From contig CALODV010000008.1 of NCBI GenBank assembly GCA_942492065.1, positions 930,001 to 994,000 of the forward strand: 64,000 nt of DNA. The letters run 5' to 3'. Origin of the DNA: G963665815 sp942492065 (lineage in GTDB: Bacteria; Cloacimonadota; Cloacimonadia; Cloacimonadales; JAIOQZ01). The first letter of the stretch is position 1. Each line of letters opens with the position of its first letter. A program made the translations under genes and the position numbers. Below are positions 61,018 to 64,000 of the stretch, in pieces. A model generated the notes under the pieces. The model saw only the letters and a list, made by a program, of their open reading frames with translations, searched no databases and was not told the origin of the DNA.

Positions 61018-63869
61018 AAAAAACTAAACTTTTAATAGTAATGATTACGCTTGTCATTGCTTGCATTAACGCGATCCCCAACCATCCTCAGGTACTTAAA
61101 CAAATGCTGGATGATGGATTACGGCAATATCAAGATCTTGCAGACAGGGGTGAAATTACGACATCCTCACGTAATGAAAGAGTTCCTTATCAGATAGGAG
61201 ACACTGAATCGTTCTGGAAGTGGAACCTGTCGGTTATGCCGCCAACTAATGTTTTGTCTCCTGCTACATGTAGAGCTGTTGGTGATCATTGCTATCTTTT
61301 TGTTGCTGATTCTGAATGGAATGTACACATGGATCAGACAGATGTTGATTCAATAATGGTCTATCTTGAGGAAAAAACATTGAGAGACACAATATATGGA
61401 GCTGTTGAAATGGATACACTTCATTTCGGGCAGATTCCTGATGTCCATGATAACGATCCTAAACTCATAGTTTTCTACTCTGCTCTGCAAAATTTCAACG
61501 GCTCATCTTTCGATGGATATTTTAGTGTATATAATCAGATGACAGACGCACAAGCTCAAATGTATAATCAAAGATCAAATGAGTGTGAAATGATTTACAT
61601 GACATGTCACCCACTTGATCCTTCTGCACATATCCGAATCTCGGTGCTGTCTCATGAGCTCCAGCATCTCATTCACTGGGGAGCAGACAGTGATGAAGAC
61701 ACTTGGGTAGATGAAGGAGTTGCTGAGTATGCAATGCACTTGTTCGGGATGCCAGATCCTATAGCGGATTTCCATCATGACGCGGATAACAGTCTGACTT
61801 CATGGGATCAGCATTTCAGTGATTATGTTCAGACCTATCTTTTCATGGACTATCTGGCTGAAAACTTTGGCGGTCCTTCTATTATGCATGATATTGTTCA
61901 GGAACAACAGAACAGTATGGCAGGTATTCAGCAAGTTCTGATTGACAGAGGTTATACAATTCCAGTGAATGCTGTTTTTGCTAACTGGACAATTGCAAAT
62001 TTCACGAATGACTATCAGGAAATTGATTTACCGGAGTTTGACTGCACTTTTATACATAACAGTCTACCCGGGGCTAATACATCTACAATTGAAGCATGGT
62101 CTTGTAACTACATAAAGCCTGTTACAGATGATGATATTCTTTTCACAATTACTGCCAGTGAAAATATTGATGTTGCTATTATAAAGAAAATGGTAGACGG
62201 TACATACACAACTGAACAGGGAATAGTAAACTCCCAGACCGGAAGTATACTTGTCTCTAATTCCGATTCTGTAGACTATATTGTTTTTGATGTTGTTAAT
62301 ACAAACGATAATCAATTGACATACTCGTATACATTGTCTGAAGAAATTGCGAATGAGCAGAGAAATTTCAATGTATACAGCTATAATAACAATAACTATA
62401 CAACATTGACAGCAACAAAAAGAGCTGCAGGAATGCACTGTAATGTCTATGTAGACGATGCTATCTGGCAGAACAGTGTGAATCAGACTGATGCAGACTT
62501 GTTGAGAAGAGTTTTCGAAGATTCTACTTCAACAGATCCACAGGCTGGTATATATGATATTAATACGGCATTGTTTGGTACACCATCTGACATTGATGCA
62601 AATGGAAAAGTCAATATACTGGTTCATGATATAGATAATGATGATATCAATGGCTACTTCTCCCCTATGGATTTAATGAACAGTCCAAATAGCAATCATA
62701 TGGAAGTACTGTACATAGACGATAATCCACACCAGTCAGGAGTAAACAGCAGCTATTGTTTCTCTACTCTTGCTCACGAATTCCAACACCTTATTCATCA
62801 CAACTATGATAATGATGAAGATACCTGGGTAAATGAAGGTCTCTCAGCTTTAGCGCAGGATGTAAATGGCTGGATCAGTACCGGATGGATGATGCCTTAT
62901 ATAATGGCCCCTGATAACAATCTTACTCTGTGGGAAGCCGGAGCTGATTATCCTCAAACATTTTTGTTCATGAGATACCTTTATGAGCATTACAATCAAG
63001 ACGGGAGAATTATAGAGCATCTTGTAAGTGAACAAGACAACAGTATTGATGGCTTAAGAGACGCATTAACTGCTTCGGGCTACCAAAATCCGGGCACAGT
63101 TGAAGAAGTATATAACTCATGGCTTATTGCAAACTACATTAATGATCAGAACTTTGATGACGGTAAATACAGTTACGAAACATATCCAATCGGATCAGGA
63201 ATGTATCAGATTTCAACCACTTCAGAATTCAATACATATCCTGTAAATGGCTATTCGGGTACTGTCAAAAACTGGGGAGTAAACTATTTCGAGTTTACTA
63301 ATCTCGATAATGATCTGAAGGTGATGTTCTTCAATACTCCTGCAACAGATAATCACCATATTCAGTTCATAAGATTTCAGGATGATTCCCCCATAGAAGT
63401 ATTGGCGTTTGAACCGGATGGTTCGGGGATAACGGAGATTAATGTTTCAGCCCATATTGAGGGAACAGACTCACTTATATGCAGCAAAATAGTTATGATA
63501 GTTTCTGAAACAAGTGACGGTACAGATGAAACAGCTTTTTCGTTCACAGCAGAATTAGTTACGCTTGGAGTTGGTGAAGTATCTCCTGAATTTATCAAAA
63601 ATCAGATTGAAGCATATCCCAATCCCTTCAATCCTGAAATTAATATCAGTTTCAGCATCGAGAAGGACGGACAAGCTTTGGTAGAAATATACAACCTTAA
63701 GGGTCAGCATGTGAAAACACTATTCTCTGATCATACATCTAAAGGCACTCATAACCTGGTCTGGAATGGAAAAAATGAACATGATGCAAGTGTTTCATCC
63801 GGTGTCTATTTCGTTAGACTGAAGACCCAAAGGCAATTTGTTAGTCATAAGATTACACTCATTAAATAG
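61014..63869 (+). CDS. Secreted duplicated zinc metalloprotease with type IX sorting domain
   Basis: A 951-residue exported protein. Signal peptide KKTKLLIVMITLVIACINA. Two gluzincin-type catalytic cores lie 374 residues apart: SHELQHLIH (His214, Glu215, His218) with a downstream Glu in TWVDEGVAEYA (234), and AHEFQHLIH (His588, Glu589, His592) with TWVNEGLSALA (608). Each is preceded by a similar block (HCYLFVADSEWN / HCNVYVDDAIWQ), so the whole unit is duplicated. The motif and spacing resemble M30 (hyicolysin-like) peptidases. A type A sorting domain ends it (AYPNPFNPEINISFSI ... SGVYFVRLKT). Both sites look active. Confidence 0.87.
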   Translation: MKKTKLLIVMITLVIACINAIPNHPQVLKQMLDDGLRQYQDLADRGEITTSSRNERVPYQIGDTESFWKWNLSVMPPTNVLSPATCRAVGDHCYLFVADSEWNVHMDQTDVDSIMVYLEEKTLRDTIYGAVEMDTLHFGQIPDVHDNDPKLIVFYSALQNFNGSSFDGYFSVYNQMTDAQAQMYNQRSNECEMIYMTCHPLDPSAHIRISVLSHELQHLIHWGADSDEDTWVDEGVAEYAMHLFGMPDPIADFHHDADNSLTSWDQHFSDYVQTYLFMDYLAENFGGPSIMHDIVQEQQNSMAGIQQVLIDRGYTIPVNAVFANWTIANFTNDYQEIDLPEFDCTFIHNSLPGANTSTIEAWSCNYIKPVTDDDILFTITASENIDVAIIKKMVDGTYTTEQGIVNSQTGSILVSNSDSVDYIVFDVVNTNDNQLTYSYTLSEEIANEQRNFNVYSYNNNNYTTLTATKRAAGMHCNVYVDDAIWQNSVNQTDADLLRRVFEDSTSTDPQAGIYDINTALFGTPSDIDANGKVNILVHDIDNDDINGYFSPMDLMNSPNSNHMEVLYIDDNPHQSGVNSSYCFSTLAHEFQHLIHHNYDNDEDTWVNEGLSALAQDVNGWISTGWMMPYIMAPDNNLTLWEAGADYPQTFLFMRYLYEHYNQDGRIIEHLVSEQDNSIDGLRDALTASGYQNPGTVEEVYNSWLIANYINDQNFDDGKYSYETYPIGSGMYQISTTSEFNTYPVNGYSGTVKNWGVNYFEFTNLDNDLKVMFFNTPATDNHHIQFIRFQDDSPIEVLAFEPDGSGITEINVSAHIEGTDSLICSKIVMIVSETSDGTDETAFSFTAELVTLGVGEVSPEFIKNQIEAYPNPFNPEINISFSIEKDGQALVEIYNLKGQHVKTLFSDHTSKGTHNLVWNGKNEHDASVSSGVYFVRLKTQRQFVSHKITLIK

Positions 63870-63876
63870 TAACTTT

Positions 63877-63938
63877 ACACAGCTTTATTCATTTGTATGG
63901 GTAAAACATATTCCCGGTTGATTAAAGCTGTGTTTTTT
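63877..63938 (+). terminator. Intrinsic terminator after the metalloprotease gene
   Basis: Perfect 11-bp stem ACACAGCTTTA (63877-63887) / TAAAGCTGTGT (63923-63933) with a 35-nt loop, then TTTTTT. The remaining 60 nt to the window end show no gene. Confidence 0.85.
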
Positions 63939-64000
63939 CTTAATTCCTCACAATTTTCATACATCATTATTTAATAGCCTTTTAGGTATACTCTAAATTG

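Noticed and set aside
1..64000. CRISPR arrays, rRNA, tRNA, transposases or phage genes
   Set aside because: I saw no regularly spaced short repeats, no tRNA cloverleaf with CCA-type end, no rRNA signature and no transposase or phage domain in the translated frames.

Overview
The window is AT-rich bacterial DNA with high coding density and no rRNA or tRNA gene that I can see. The organism is a Gram-negative-type, didermic bacterium: it carries the lipid A genes lpxD, an lpxC/fabZ fusion and lpxA behind an OmpH/Skp-like chaperone. Nine large secreted proteins end in the type A sorting domain of the type IX secretion system (YPNPFNPET...IYNIKGQ...SGVYFY...KMLLLK). With the LpxC-FabZ fusion this points to the Fibrobacteres-Chlorobi-Bacteroidetes superphylum, most likely a Cloacimonadota- or Delongbacteria-like lineage; the phylum is inferred from gene content, not from a marker tree.

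Layout. 1-14.2 kb, housekeeping on the + strand: end of an M42 aminopeptidase, glutamate racemase, a degenerate M29-like protein, CTP synthase, a MEMO/AmmeMemoRadiSam B protein, a DUF2723 membrane glycosyltransferase carrying a starch/glycogen-binding-like domain, a fused glycerophosphotransferase-like/TPR protein, then skp-lpxD-lpxC/fabZ-lpxA. 14.2-20.1 kb, sparse and accessory: a membrane-anchored solute-binding sensor-like protein, two SpoIIAA-like paralogues, small membrane proteins, a hairpin-rich intergenic region and an AT-rich two-gene cassette of unknown function. 20.1-29.4 kb: a 1390-residue regulator (Ser/Thr kinase, TPR-like, GAF-like, sigma54 AAA+ and Fis-type HTH) followed by a -24/-12 promoter and two secreted type IX proteins. 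29.4-29.9 kb: a duplicated C-rich hairpin unit. 29.9-40.0 kb: an NtrB/NtrC-like two-component pair, a -24/-12 promoter, and a tight operon of glutamate dehydrogenase, two proteins with a PEP-synthase-type ATP-grasp domain (one fused to a nucleotidyltransferase) and a metallophosphoesterase. 40.0-42.6 kb: a DUF3795 protein and a minus-strand operon of a small protein, an ankyrin protein and a solute-binding protein. 42.6-55.3 kb: five tandem FG-GAP/VCBS-type secreted paralogues on the minus strand behind a third -24/-12 promoter. 55.4-63.9 kb: dCMP deaminase, another solute-binding protein, a PKD/VWA secreted protein, an acetyltransferase, and a PadR regulator coupled to a duplicated secreted metalloprotease.

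The most unusual theme is sigma54 control. I find three promoter-like sites with exact GG-N10-GC spacing, two sigma54 activators with different input domains, and sites placed at a two-gene secreted-protein operon, the five-gene FG-GAP operon and the gdhA operon. The gdhA operon encodes ATP-grasp proteins that lack the phosphohistidine and PEP barrel of PEP synthase, and one shares its N-terminal sensor module with the neighbouring histidine kinase, so regulators and effectors look like parts of one system. A second theme is a family of intergenic hairpins next to an ATACCCCAA-like box, around the secreted-protein genes.
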